A DNA stretch of 60,000 bases from Cryptomeria japonica (GCF_030272615.1 NC_081409.1:526740975-526800974); one strand, 5' to 3'; shown: positions 42,372 through 54,881, counted from the stretch's first letter. The notes: generated from the letters alone by a model not told the origin. Numbers and translations: made by a program.

Positions 42372-44759
42372 AAAGACTACATTTTTCGGCCTCCAAGACT
42401 GACTGCTTTGTTTTTTGTTATTTTCCAGATTTCAGATTTTTTGATTTTTCGTTCGTACATTTCGTACAACAATTACCACAGGCTGAAACAACAAACTGCA
42501 GGTGTTGTACGAACTGGAATCCTGTCTCGTACGAGCTAGGATCCTATATCGTATGAGTTTTTATATTGTCGTACGACTTTGTATTTTCTGGTAAAAAAAA
42601 AATTTTTAAAAAGAGGCAAATTTTCATTATTTTTTTATTATTCTGACGACTGACCCTAACTGTTTATCTGTCTATCTCAAAAAATTTCACAGCCTAATCA
42701 GTTTTTGCAGAATGCTTGTCAAAGAATATGTTTGTTGCACAAAGACAATATGACTATTGATTCGTTGTCGTTGCAGGTTGCCTAAGGAGAATCGACTAAA
42801 CATCGTGTATTCTGTAAATTCATTTTTAGGAACCTAACTTGTTATCTGGTTAAAGAACAAATCTGTCTTTTGTGTTTTTAGAAGATTCTAAGAGGTAGGA
42901 GAGTATGCTCTTGTCTTTTTCTAGACAATCAGAAATCCAGACCCTTGAGGCTTTTTCTTCGTTTGAGATTTGTACATCTTTAGCAGGCCTGCCCTCTCGA
43001 GGGGTTGAAAAACTCTTAAAGCTGTTACGATCAGTGTGAGGGGAACGACCTAAGTGGGAACGGCTAGATGCTAAGTACTCCAACCCACTATAAAATAAAC
43101 ATGATTTGATGAAAATCAAGTCAACGACAGTGCTCGGGAATAGCTCTCCTCCATACCTTTGGGTATATTAAACCTTGGTTTTCAAAGCTGGGAGACCTCT
43201 TAATTGAGTTTATACCTCGACGCGCCGAACGGATCCCTGACTAAATCCAATTCAAAATTAGAAGCTACCCAGTTCACCTTCGAAAGGGAGATAATCTTTG
43301 TGCAAGAGAGATAGTAACTCTCCCAAGATACTTGTCATTTCGTGCCCCCATTAGTGTTTGGAGTTGGATAATACGGCGTTGAGAATCCATTGCATGAGAC
43401 TCAGCGGTCATATTCTGATTAGCTATTGGGTGTGTACCTAAGTCTACAAGCAAAGGTTTTCTTTCCTCACCAAATTCCTTAGGGTTTGCATGTTGTGATT
43501 GGAGTCACTATACATACTACTTGTTTTCTGTGTTTTCATCCCTAAAACAAAAATTGAAATACCAAAATTGGAGAAGACAAGAAACAACTCAATGATTTGA
43601 AACTCTGTCTGTGTTAGAAACTAGTCCATCCTAAGTCGAAACTATGTCTATGTCAGAAACTAGTCTGTCCTAAGTCAAAATTTTGTCCGTGTCAAAAACT
43701 AGTCCGTCCTAAGTCGAAACTCTGTCTGTGTCAGAAACTAGTCCATCTTAAGTCGAAACTCTGTCTGTATCAGAAACTAGTCCATCTTAAGTCGAAACTC
43801 TATCTGTATCAGAAACTAATCCATCTTATGTTGAAACTCTGTCCGTGTCAGAAATTTGTTCATCTTAAGTCAAAATTTTGTATCCTGGTCCAAAATCAGT
43901 CCATCTCAGAATTGGTCATACTCAGTTATCATACTCAGCAATCGAAAAAACTCAAAATTTTAAGTCTTTGTCTTGTGAACAGTCATACGAGTCTGATAAT
44001 TTATCGTGCTACATCTGATCCTGTGTCGTACGAGTCTTCTTATTTGTCGTCCTAGATCCGATCTTGTGTCGTACGAGTCATTTTAATCTGTCGTCTGGTT
44101 CTGTATCCTGTGTCGTACGAAAAATAACTGCTCTGAGTCTTTTGTCGTCCTGAACATACCCATCTATCGTACGGTAAGAGATAGCAACTCATATGAAATA
44201 GAACTTTTGTCATCCTGTAACTACTAAATTGTCATCCGGTTCAGAAAATCTTGTCGTACGAGTCTCTGGTTTTGTCAGAACAAAACAATCAAACTTGCCT
44301 AAAAATAGCTTACAGCGAACATAATACTAGTTATCAATTTTCCTAAGCATAAACAGATCAAGACAGTGTACCTCTGCCATTTGCGTTGCACGATTTGGTC
44401 GATCATCTTTCAGCTAGTTCAATCAACTACCTATCAAATTTTAGTCACTTAGATAACGTCTTATACAGGATAGATAGTTCCTAAAACCAGACTGAATCTT
44501 ACACTACGCTTAGAATCAACTTAGATAAATGTCTTATACAGGATAGATCATTCCTGAAACCAGACTGAATCTCAGTTGTTTCTCCCAAACAATACATTAA
44601 CCGAACAACTAGCTGTGAAATTGATCTTGACCTTTGTATCACAAACAACTTTAGGTCGCACTAATCTATAAAAATTCCTACACAAACCAGGAGTTCTCGT
44701 AAGAAAGAAGCCAAAGGCAAAGGAATACCCTTTTCATACACCGTCAATCCATTTTACGA
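42372..44759 (+). other. Tat element leader, non-coding, repeat-rich
   Basis: About 2.4 kb between PBS and gag with no open frame longer than 100 codons. It holds six exact TCGTACGA palindromes, a seven-copy 39-bp minisatellite (43603-43875) and a two-copy repeat near 44446-44575 containing GTCTTATACAGGATAGAT. Long structured leaders are usual in Tat elements. Confidence 0.7.
43603..43875 (+). repeat. 39-bp minisatellite, seven copies
   Basis: Seven consecutive units of exactly 39 bp (273 bp in total, no indels), consensus CTCTGTCTGTGTCAGAAACT followed by AGTCCATCTTAAGTCGAAA. Units differ by substitutions such as CCGTCC/CCATCC and GTCGAAA/GTCAAAA, mostly transitions. Confidence 0.93.
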
Positions 44760-46499
44760 AAAGGATCCATACCGTCGTCATCAGGCGAACCAATTTTTGA
44801 TGAGCCTAAATCTCCCACTATATATGAGACGAAACGCAATGACGGAAACAAGGCCGATAATAACATTCCAGAAAATGATAATGATTCCTCATCATCAAGT
44901 GAGGCTGACGAAGACACTGAACCTCCAAAAAAAGAAATCCTTGACTGTCAAAAGGACAAAGACTTTAGAAAAATGATGAAAGCTATCATGACCCGAGAGA
45001 AGGAAGACTATTTCTTACAACTAGCAAAACAAGGTGCCAAACTTCCTACTGGATATGATGTTCAGACACTCGTTACTAAAAAGGAAGACTCACCTATACT
45101 CATGGTACACAATCAATTACTAGCCTTATGGATGGAAGTCACAGAACTGAAGAATAAGGACAAGTCCCCAAAACAATATTCTCTGGAAACAATATGTCCC
45201 TTTCCATTTGACAAGAATCTATACATGCCTCCATTTCCCTCACGAGTGGAGATCCCAAAATTTGATAAGTATGATGGTACCTAAGATCCCCAAGATCATG
45301 TCAGAGAGTTTTGTGCTGCCTGTATGGAGTTCATGCACGATCAAACGTACCTCATGCACCTTTTCCCGAGGAGTTTAGGGGGTCAAGAAATGGAATAGTT
45401 CTCAAGTCTACCCAAAGGAATAAAAATGTTTGAAGAACTAATCCAACTATTTTTACAACAGTACTCATACAACATTCGACATCCTCTGACTATGATCGAG
45501 CTTTGCAATACTAAACAAAAAACAGGAGAGCCTCTTCTTACTTTTCTCGAACGTTGGAGAAAGATGTTTTCTAGGTATTCTCGACCTATCCCAGACTCTA
45601 AGAAAATGGATATATTTGTCAATAACTTGGTCCTCGAGCTGAAATATAGTATACAAATGCAAGCACACCCATCATTTAACAAAATGGTAGATAATGCCAT
45701 TCAAATGGAAGATGTGCTCATAAACAAGGGGGATATCACACCTTGGAAAGAAACACAACCAGGATCTAGCTCTAAAGAGAAGAACAAGTATTGGAAATTT
45801 GGCAAAGATAATAACAAGAATGTTGTTAATGATGGAGTAGTAGACACTATCAAAACCAACCCAAAATCCACAATATTCAACTTGGCTAGCGGTACACAAG
45901 CACTTAAAGCTGTTGAGGCTACAACAGAAATACCACCAAAGAAAACAAAGGAATGGTTCAAAGAAAAGCCTTGGCTTTCCAAACCTAAGCGTGATTTTAC
46001 TCCTCTCGAAGAATCATATGAATCCGCTTTCAAAACTCTGTTGGCAAACAACTTGATAACGCTACCAGATAACTCCAGACCATATGATCCAGAAGTTAAA
46101 CCAAGATGGTGGAGAGAAAATGAATACTGTGACTTCCATTGGAATAAAGGTCATAACATAAACAATTGCATGAAGCTAAAACATGAGATTCAAGATCTCA
46201 TAGACGTTGGTAAAGTTGTTGTTGGGAATCACCCGACCAATGCTGATCATAAAGCATTTAAAGACCCTTTGCCTGTTTACGAACAAGGTGATTCTTCAAA
46301 GACCAAAGGAGGTGCCAAGGTAAATTATACTTATGTCAGTCAGGACAACGTTATCAACATGATTGAGCCTTCCCACTCGGAATATTGCAATGTGATTATA
46401 GTCCAAGATAAACCAAATGAATCACGCTATGCAAGATCTCTCACCCATTCTCAGAAGAAAGTCACTCTCCAAGTAGCTAATTCTTCCAATGTAGCTTAG
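44760..46499 (+). pseudogene. Tat gag (capsid and zinc-knuckle region)
   Basis: Encodes the structural protein packaging the element RNA. After a Ser/Glu-rich N-terminus (SSSSSEADEDTEPPKKE) come the retrotransposon-gag block (PPFPSRVEIPKFDKYDGT, DPQDHVREFCAACMEFM, LPKGIKMFEELIQLFLQQY, PLTMIELCNTKQKTGEPLLT, FLERWRKMF) and a zinc-binding segment YCDFHWNKGHNINNCMKLKH, the YC-FH---GH-T-DC form typical of Tat gag. Stops at about 45282 (TAA) and 45396 (TAG at an expected Trp) and the TAG closing the segment at 46497 are the only breaks; no frameshift. The start codon is uncertain: the frame is open from about 44760, with Met at 44973. Confidence 0.88.
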
Positions 46500-47450
46500 G
46501 CAACATCAAACCCACCAGCATTGTCAAACAAATAAAAAGAATCAACCTTGAACAAATTTAAAAGGCTAACTTCATCATCATCTTCTAGATATAGTGTCGT
46601 TGAACAGTTGAAAAGGACAAATGCTCAAATCTCAATCTTTGAATTGCTAAAACTTTCATCCGCTCACAAAGAGATCCTAGACAAAGCATTGCTCACCACC
46701 AACATTCCAAAAGATTTAGACATTGATCAGTTTCAATCTATGATTGGTCATCTGACTTCACCTCACAATCTGACCTTCTCAAAGGAAGATGACAACTCAC
46801 TCAATCATCCACATAACCAGCCATTGCATATTGAAGCCATGATCCACAAACACAGAGTCAAACGTGTTTTGATAGATGGAGGTGCGGGGTTGAATATCTG
46901 TACTTACAGTCTACTTACACAACTAGGATTCTCTAAAAATGTCATTGATCCTAGCAAGAAAATAATAATAAAAGCCTATGATGAAGAAGAAAGGACTTAT
47001 AAAGGTCTAGTGTCATTACCAATCAAAGTGGGACCGATAGAGAGAGATGTTCTTTTCCAAGTTCTTGATATTCCATTATCATATAATATATTACTGGGCA
47101 GGCCGTGGATTCATGAAATGAAGGCAGTACCGTCAACATACCATCAATGCTTAAAGTTTCCTTATAACGGAGCTGAAGTCAGTATTCTTGCTGATACAAA
47201 TGTCGTCTGTAATGCATTGACAAAAGGTGCAGATACTTTTGTGTCTCATAATAGGGCAGCCTCTCCAAATGCAGATCTAGAAGCACTAATGAAAGACTTA
47301 GAAAAGAGATTGAAGATTACAAATACTGGCATGGATGGCTACAAGATAGAACTGATACTTTCATTAGTTTCTCTCCCTCCATCACCAAAACAATTGGGCA
47401 AGCCATCAGAGGCTATGAGAACACAAACTTCAACTCTGAATACCATATAA
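46500..47450 (+). pseudogene. Tat aspartic protease region
   Basis: Continues in the gag frame after two stops (46497, 46530). The protease core is VKRVLIDGGAGLNICTYSLL, with the catalytic D-G-G/S variant used by Tat elements, followed by GPIERDVLFQVLDIPLSYNI and LLGRPWIHEMKAVPSTYHQC. It would cleave the polyprotein. Ends with TAA at 47448 in place of a probable Gln codon. Confidence 0.88.
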
Positions 47451-48629
47451 GATGGTCTCTTTGTACAGTCTTCTACCTCCTTGGCAGATGAAATAGAAGA
47501 AGATGTTGTTCTTAACTGGCTCTTTAAGGAAGATAGTCAAAATGAGGAGGTACGACATTGTGAGATTTCCTCAAACCAATATGGTCTTGGCTACAAAATG
47601 ATTCAATGCATGGGGTACTCAGGTACTGGTCCTCTGGGTAAACAAAAAGAAGGTATTATTGAACCAATTCAACTACAAACCAAATCCACAAATGATAAGG
47701 TTGGACTAGGTTACGATCCGAAAAAGACATCAGACCAAAAGCATGTTTATAAGTCTAAGTGGCAGAAAAGAATATCGCCTTTAACATTACAGGAAGTAAA
47801 CACTCAACAAACAAAAGTAGAGAGTAGAAAAGAGAAAGAGGAATCAACAGTCAAGAAAGAAGAAACAGTCAGTGCTCAAGCTTCGATGGTATCAGCTACA
47901 ATAATACAAGAAGTTGAGGTCCCTGAGGATATAAGAGATGAAGTAGTAAGAATAAGAGAATTGTTTGCACCACTAAAAGTTCCAGTCACATATACTGGCA
48001 GGCAACAAGTAGACGATTTGGAGACTGATTCAAATGAGTATGAATGGGGTCCTGACCACCTCTCGAACATATCCACTACAGAAACTCCAGAAGAGTCTAG
48101 CGATGTCATAAATGATACTCAAGAGCTGATGTGCATAAAACTAGAGAAAGAAATACAGGAAATTAGACAAAAGAGACAAGCAAATTATGAACAAGGATTG
48201 AAAGAAGGGAGATTACCAAAAAGCTTCTCATCCATGTGCCCTTATCCTAAAACAAAACAAATCAGGTATAGAACTACACAAGAAGAGTTGGAAGCTACAA
48301 AACAAGAGCTAGTTATCAGTCCAAAAGAAGCTGAATGGAGTAGACGACAACAAATCATAGAAACATCAAAATCATGTCAACAGGTGTGTCAGATACAAGT
48401 GACAAATGAACCACAACATGAAGGAACTTGCAACATTAAAGATGTTGGTATTGATACCATACATATGCTTACTAAATCATCTGAAGAAGACTCGGTAACT
48501 TCATCCGATGACTCTAATGACCCTGATGACAGTCTTATTCATGACAATATCTACTCAGCCTCAAATTCTGAATCATCCGATACAAACAATGAAAAATTGT
48601 CTACTGATCTTATTGATGTTAAACCATGA
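47451..48629 (+). pseudogene. G-patch domain and linker between protease and RT
   Basis: About 40 residues into the open segment (47481-48629) is NQYGLGYKMIQCMGYSGTGP, LGKQKEGIIEPIQLQTK, then VGLGYDPKK: a G-patch, a glycine-rich RNA/helicase-binding motif (consensus hhx3Gax2GxGhGx4G). Here the two central glycines GY-GTGPLGK are kept. The rest is a long acidic, Lys/Glu-rich linker. G-patches occur at the protease end of betaretroviruses and in some plant Ty3/gypsy polyproteins (family knowledge). Stops TGA and TAG near 48627 and 48640 end the segment. Confidence 0.75.
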
Positions 48630-48806
48630 TATGAAGTCTAGTCTGGCGTAGTGAATGACATTACAAGTATGTCTATTGGATTAGATCAATTAAATATTAA
48701 CGTGAACTTTAATAATCATGATCTGACTCTTCCTGGTCTCGAGACACTTACGTAAGGTATCATTCTGGAACTTGACTTTTCAATCCGCAGCTATGATAAC
48801 AATACT

Positions 48807-50400
48807 GTGAACGCTCTTGAACCTATCCAAAATTTATCCTTAGTACATCCCGAATTGATTGACTATACTTTACAAAACCAGCCCATGAGTATACCTACTT
48901 TTGCCAATGACTATACATTAGCCTATTATCTCAATGCAGTTAAACCTATAGACTCTTCCACCAGTGAACAGAGTGAAAACATGACTGAAGCGGATATCGA
49001 GTATCTTAGTCGCAAAAACAAGAAAAATAAAAATAAAAGATCTGATGGCGAAAACTACATTGTGGCAATGTCAGAATCTAAAAAAGAGAAAACAAAGGAC
49101 GTACCTAAAGGTGAAAACCTCTTTGAGGCGCCTGAAGGTGAGATACTTGATATACTGCCAAGTCATTTCCAGGAAAGGTCCTCCATAGTGATTGAGCCAA
49201 CTCAGCCAATGAACATTGGGAGTCAAGAGACACCACACATCATTCATGTAGCTCGATCACTATCAATAGAAGAATTGAAGGAGTTCACTCAGCTATTCTT
49301 AGAAAAGAAAATAAACTTTGCATGGACGTACTCTGATATGCCAGGCTTGGATCCTTATCTCATTATGCACCATCTTTCAATTACACTAGGAGTAAAACTA
49401 GTTAAGCAAAAACTCTGTAAGATGCACCTGCATGTAGCACTATCAGTCAAGGCTGAACTAGAAAAACTGCTCAAAGTTGGATTCATCAGAGCTATAGATT
49501 ATGCCGAATGGATTTCAAACATAGTACCTATGTCAAAGGCAGACAAGTCTATCAGAGTTTGTATTGACTTCAGAGATCTTAACAAAGCATGTCCGAAGGA
49601 CGACTTTCCATTACCAAATATTGATATGATAGTCGACATGACCATTGGGTATGAAATGTACTCACTAATGGACGGATTCTCCGGATACAATCAAATCAAA
49701 ATAGCTCCGGGAGATCAAGAAAAGATAGCTTTCACCTGTGCATGGGGGACCTTTTGCTGGAACGTCATGCCATTTGGACTAAAGAACGCAGGAGCAACCT
49801 ATCAAAGAGCAGTTACAAACATCTTTCATGACATGATGCATAATAATATGGAAGATTATGTTGACGACACCTTAGTGAAGACTATGAAAAGATCAACGCA
49901 TATTCAAGAGTTAGGTCCTATACTCGACAGAATGGAAAAGTTCAAACTTTGGTTAAATCCAAAGAAGTATGCATTCAGAGTGACATCTAGTAAACTACTT
50001 GGCTACATCATTTCAAAGAAGTGAATCAAGGTTGATCCTGAGAAGGTCCAAGATATAATGGAAATATCGCCTCCAAAGAACATCAGTCAAATGAGAAGTC
50101 TACAGGGACTCCAATCCATCAGATGATTCATTTCTCAACTAGCAGACAAAGCTCAACCTTTCACAAAGGTATTGAGAAAAGGAATAATATACAACTGGGA
50201 TCAGCAGTGTGAACAACATCTTTAGCAAATAAAAGAGTACCTGTCAAATCCACCGATATTGATGCCACCGATTTAGGGTAAACCACTAATCTTATATATA
50301 TCAGCAACTGGTTCATCACTGGGGGCACTTCTGGCGCAACAGGATGACAACAAAAAGGAATGAGCTATTTATTACATCATCATGACATTGGTGTCTTATG
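48807..50400 (+). pseudogene. Tat reverse transcriptase and first RNase H
   Basis: RT motifs in order: FAWTYSDMPGLDP, AEWISNIVPMSKADKSIRVC, IDFRDLNKACPKDDFPLPNI, YSLMDGFSGYNQI (first catalytic Asp), FGLKNAGATYQRAV, and EDYVDDTLVKT (catalytic YVDD intact). A TGA at 50022, then TGA 50124, TAG 50223, TAG 50274 and TGA 50361 interrupt the connection and first RNase H; four are consistent with CGA or CAG decay. The first RNase H active site is degenerate (YISATGSSLGALLAQ), as is usual in Tat elements, where the second RNase H takes over. Confidence 0.93.
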
Positions 50401-51140
50401 AAATGAACTACACTATAATTAAAAAAACATGCTTGGCATTAGTCTTTGCATCACAAAAATTGAGGCACTACATGCTAGCACATTCAGTCAAGCTAGTGGC
50501 CAAAATCGATCCACTCAAGTATCTTCTCAACAAGGCAACACTTACAGGAAGATTAGCGAAATGGGTCATGATCCTTACAGAGTTTGACATTGAATATGTG
50601 GAACGCAAAGCCATAAAAGGACAGGTAATTGCTGATCAACTTGTTGAAGCTCCGCTTGAGGACACTCAACCACTACACATAGAGTTTCCAGATGAATCTA
50701 TAATGCACCTTACTCAACAACCTTGGAAAATATTCTTTGATGGGTCCTTTACTCAAAATGGTTCAGATGCTGGCATATTATTCATTACTCCTCATAAGTA
50801 TTCAATCCTAAAGTCTTATAAGATTCTATTCCCTTGCACGAACAACATTGCAAAATATGAAGCTTTGGTGAATGGGATAAAACTGGCTATTGAATGGAAG
50901 GTTGCAAAATTGTATATCTGTGGAGATTCTCAACTGGTGGTTAATCAAATCAATGATACATATCAGAATCGAGATGAGAAACTGATGCCTTACAAGAGAA
51001 TGGTTGATGATCTTAAGAAGTATTTTGCTTTTGTATCATTCCAACAGATTCCTAGATCTGCAAACAGAGCAGCAAATGTTATGGCTACCTTGACATCTAT
51101 ACTTGAGCTACAGGAGTCCAATTTTTGCTTTGATTTCCTG
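50401..51140 (+). pseudogene. Tat second (archaeal-type) RNase H
   Basis: After the RT-linked RNase H tail (MNYTIIKKTCLALVFASQKL, KWVMILTEFDIEYV) comes a second RNase H: WKIFFDGSFTQNGSDAGILF (first Asp), CTNNIAKYEALVNGIKLAI (Glu), LYICGDSQLVVNQI (Asp) and IPRSANRAANVMATL (position of the last Asp is Asn). This extra archaeal-type RNase H is diagnostic of Tat/Ogre elements. It lies in an open segment running to 51878. Confidence 0.9.
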
Positions 51141-52466
51141 GTGGAAGAGTTATATTACCCAGCTTATGATTCTCCTAAGACCCAAATAGTCTGTTCTATT
51201 ATTGGACATGACTCATCTCGATACAACCACATCTATTCCTATCTATGCGACCAAATTATCTCTAGAAATCTTACCCGAAATGAGAAAAGAAACCTAACTC
51301 AAAATGCTTCGCGGTATGTTATCATAGCTAACGATTTATTTAGACGAGGTTTGGACGGTACATTGTTTAGGTGTCTAGAAACTGAAGAATCTAAACGTGC
51401 ATTATCGGAAGTCCATGAAGGTATTTGTGGATCTCATTCAAATGGCCTTACTTTAGCTCGGAAACTATTACGGGTTGGCTACTACTGGCCAGACATGGAA
51501 AAAGATGCCATCCAATTTGCTAAGACTTGTGAGAAATGTCAGCTTCATGGAAATCTCATACATGCCCCGGCAAGGGACCTCATACCATTTATAACACACT
51601 GGCCTTTTCAGCAATGGGCCTTTGATCTCATTGGTCAGATATATCCTACTTCATCTAACGGACATAAATTCATCATAACTGCCACTAAGTATTTCACCAA
51701 GTGGGTAGAGGTGGTTCCGCTCATTAAAGCAACCGGTAAACAAGTCACCTTGTTCATCCTAAATTATATCATCTGCAGGTATGGGATACCTTCATCAATT
51801 GTGACCGATAATGGAGGACAGTTTAAGAATAAAGATCTGGACGAGCTTTGTGAGAAATTCAAAATAAAGCAACACTAGTACTACCCTCAAGGTAATGGAC
51901 AAGCTAAGGCATCTAGCAAAAACCTATTGACTATCTTGCACAGAACAGTGAACAAATCCGAGAAGGATTGGCATCTGCAACTCAATCCTGCACTATGGGC
52001 TTACAGAACAAGTATTAGAACACCTAATGGGGCTACACCTTTCTCTTTGGTGTATGGGTCCGAAGTAGTATTACCTATTGAAGTAGAAATACCATCTCTA
52101 AGTGTTTATTTACAAGGTCTTGTTACTGATGAAGATCATAGAATATCTAGATTGCAAGAGCTAGAATTGCTGGATGAGCTTCAGCAAGTGGCGTTTGATC
52201 ATCTCAGAGTGTATCAGAAGAGGATGTCCAGAGGATATAACAAGAAAGTTCGACAAAGAGAATTTCAGGTTAGTGACCTAGTTCTGAGAGAAAATCCAAA
52301 AAATCAACAGTTTCGCGACAATAAAGGGAAGTTTGAACCCAACTGGCTGGGTCCTTACATTGTTACTGCAGTATTCGGCTCTGGTGCCTATCAACTCTCA
52401 AATTTGGAAGGAGAACAGCTCTGTGAACCGATTAACACCATCCACTTGAAGAAATTCTTTGCTTAG
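51141..52466 (+). pseudogene. Tat integrase, third catalytic residue changed
   Basis: Integrase inserts the cDNA. The HHCC zinc domain is readable (EVHEGICGSHSNG, ...CEKCQLHG), then WAFDLIGQIYP (first Asp) and IVTDNGGQFKNKDL (second Asp). After a TAG at 51876 comes PQGNGQAKASSKNLL, where the catalytic Glu (NGQAEASNK in relatives) is Lys. The C-terminal part WAYRTSIRTPNGATPFSLVY, LGPYIVTAVFGSGAYQL and INTIHLKKFFA ends at a TAG stop (52464-52466). There is no chromodomain, as expected for Tat. Confidence 0.93.
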
Positions 52467-54880
52467 CATTCTCTATGCCACCAACTTGTACAACTAGAAA
52501 AAGTCCTGAAAAAAAAAAAATCAAAAAAAAAAAAAAAAAAAAACGAAAAAAAAAAAAAAATCATCAAAAGAAAAAAATAAAAAAAAGAGATAGAAAATGC
52601 CCTGGTGAAAACCTGGTAAACAGGCACCTTGGTAAAAAAAAAATGAATCTTTGCCAAGTAGGTGAAAACATGGCAAACAGGCACCTCTTGTACTCAAGCG
52701 CTCCATCTATCAACGCAACGTTGGCATCTCCCGCTTTCATGCATCTTTGCTTTCGCTTGTACATATTTTTCAGTCACTTTCGTGACATCCTGGTTCATTG
52801 GAACCCTCATAACTTGAAACTAATCAACGTCCTAGTCTTAGGTTACTCGACAAAGCAATTTACATATCCTAAGCAATGTCAACCAAGTCATCTTTCCATC
52901 AGTGAAACCTGGTCGTCCACTCTGAGTCAATCACCTGTCTCCTAACTACCAAAGAGTTTTTATCACTGAGTAAACAAGCAAAACAACATAATGGAAAACA
53001 ATCACTAAACAGTTTGAGCTATGAATGAAAATTTTCTTTGTGTGTTGTCTTTTATATTGGTTTTCGATTATTATCCCTCTGAGTAACTCGAGGAAGTCTA
53101 TTGTGACTAAGAGGAGCAAGGATTGGGGGCATAATATTTTCTTTGTTTTCTGCTTGTAGGAATGATCCCAATGATCTGGAAACATATAAATTAGTTGGGT
53201 GTCTGTGATAAGAGCCTTCACAACAAGGTGAAACCGCCTCACATACCTCGACTCCGCTTATTTGTATGCTACAGGGAGGTCCATATCATTTCTTTATTTG
53301 TTTTGAGGGAATTTATTTATGATGCAATTCGGGTCCCTGCGAAATCTATCCAAGGATATGAACGAAAAAAGGGTAATTGCGGACAAGATAATTAATATTG
53401 CACATTGAAAAAGAAAGGAACTATAACCTGCCTGTTGTGTTCGTTATGCTCAGTGATGAATCTTAAGTATTTTAAATCCAGTGACTAGGTTTAGGTTGCA
53501 TTTCGCATATCATTCTGTATTTTTGTGAATTTAGAGTGATTTCGGTATGATAATAATCTCTTTATCTTCTGAATGAGAGCTGAAAGCATCATCAATTCTT
53601 ACGCTAAGTGGTCTATTTATCATCATTTCTTCGATCGAGTACTTGTGTTTTGAGATGTTGGCTACATACATAACATTTAATATAGCTTCATACATTTCAT
53701 TATTTATTCATCTGCATTCATCTAATTGCATAGAAAATGAAATATTGCATTTCACATTACTCATACTCATTCATTTATTTGCATATGAAAAGAACCAAAA
53801 ATAGACATCTATAATCATTTGCATTACATACATTCATATTGAAAAGATATGAATACATATAGAACAACATCTCATAATCAATCAACACAAGTACAATGAA
53901 ATCAAATCAAGAGCTCATAAATTGGTTGTCCTGAGTCCATTTTCGGGATTGAAATCGAAATATGACATCAATTCTCTAATCAAAATTTCACGACGTTGAC
54001 CACTTAGCACTTTTCATCAAAAGCTCATTCTTTCTTCAAATTGTGCTCAATTTCACCAATCAACGCCTAATTTTTTCTAATATTCCTCAAAATCAATTTG
54101 TGCTCAAATAACTTATTATTGCCAACAATTGCATATCATGTACCCTCGCTATTTTTTGATTTCATTCCCGAGGGGGCATACTCACGACCTTATGACTTCA
54201 CATCTTCAATGTTGAGAACATTTTTTTTCAAATCTTCATCAAAAGTCGAGCAAAATCTTTTTAACTAAAGAAAATCAATTCTTATTGCTAAGGGGCATCT
54301 CAGCTTCATCGCTTCACATCAAGTTGAGATCTCTTGATTATCTGAATCGAATCAATCGCTAGGGGCATATCAGTTTCATCACTTCAAATCAAGCTGATAG
54401 TCTTTCATCTGAATCAATCTCTTAACGTTAATCAATTTCATCGCTTTACATCAAGCTGATTATTCATTTAAACTCAATCAAAAGTTTAAAGAGTATCTTT
54501 GATCATACTCAATCTAAGCAGGTGTTCAGTATTCATTTCTTGATCAAGCTGAACAATTTATCTTCATCGTATCTTGATCATTCAAGTTCAAGATCGATTT
54601 TTATTATCACTCGCTACATCTAAGTTCAATCAAGTTCTAGATCAGTAAGATCCACTTCTTGATCAATCAAGTTCAAGTTCGGTATCTTTTGTTTCTATCA
54701 TTCCTAAGTTCAATCAAGTTTGGGAACGGTATTGCTTTAATCAGACTCCATTCAACTTTGTCGCTTCAAATCAAGCTAAACACCTTGCTCTTCATCTAGT
54801 TCGTGATCTTTCAAGTTCAGAACTGGCATCTCCTAGACATCACACATTCTTTGAACCAACGCATTGCTCGCACATTAATT
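52467..54880 (+). other. Tat 3' untranslated region between integrase and 3' LTR
   Basis: 2.4 kb without a credible gene. It starts with an A-rich tract (52508-52600). A duplicated motif GTGAAAAC-TGG-AAACAGGCA follows (about 52603 and 52662), a form often found after integrase in Tat elements. Further on are a featureless stretch and then degenerate repeats of CATCGCTTCACATCAAGCTG (54306, 54378, 54428, 54756). Frames of up to 156 codons here arise from low-complexity sequence. Confidence 0.75.
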
Positions 54881-54881
54881 C

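Noticed and set aside
45383-46051. Minus-strand frames of 67-116 codons opposite gag
   Set aside because: Shadows of the plus-strand gag-pol frame, which has clear domain content.
52463-52945. Lys-rich plus-strand frame and Phe-rich minus-strand frames after integrase
   Set aside because: They derive from an A-rich tract in the untranslated region of the Tat element.
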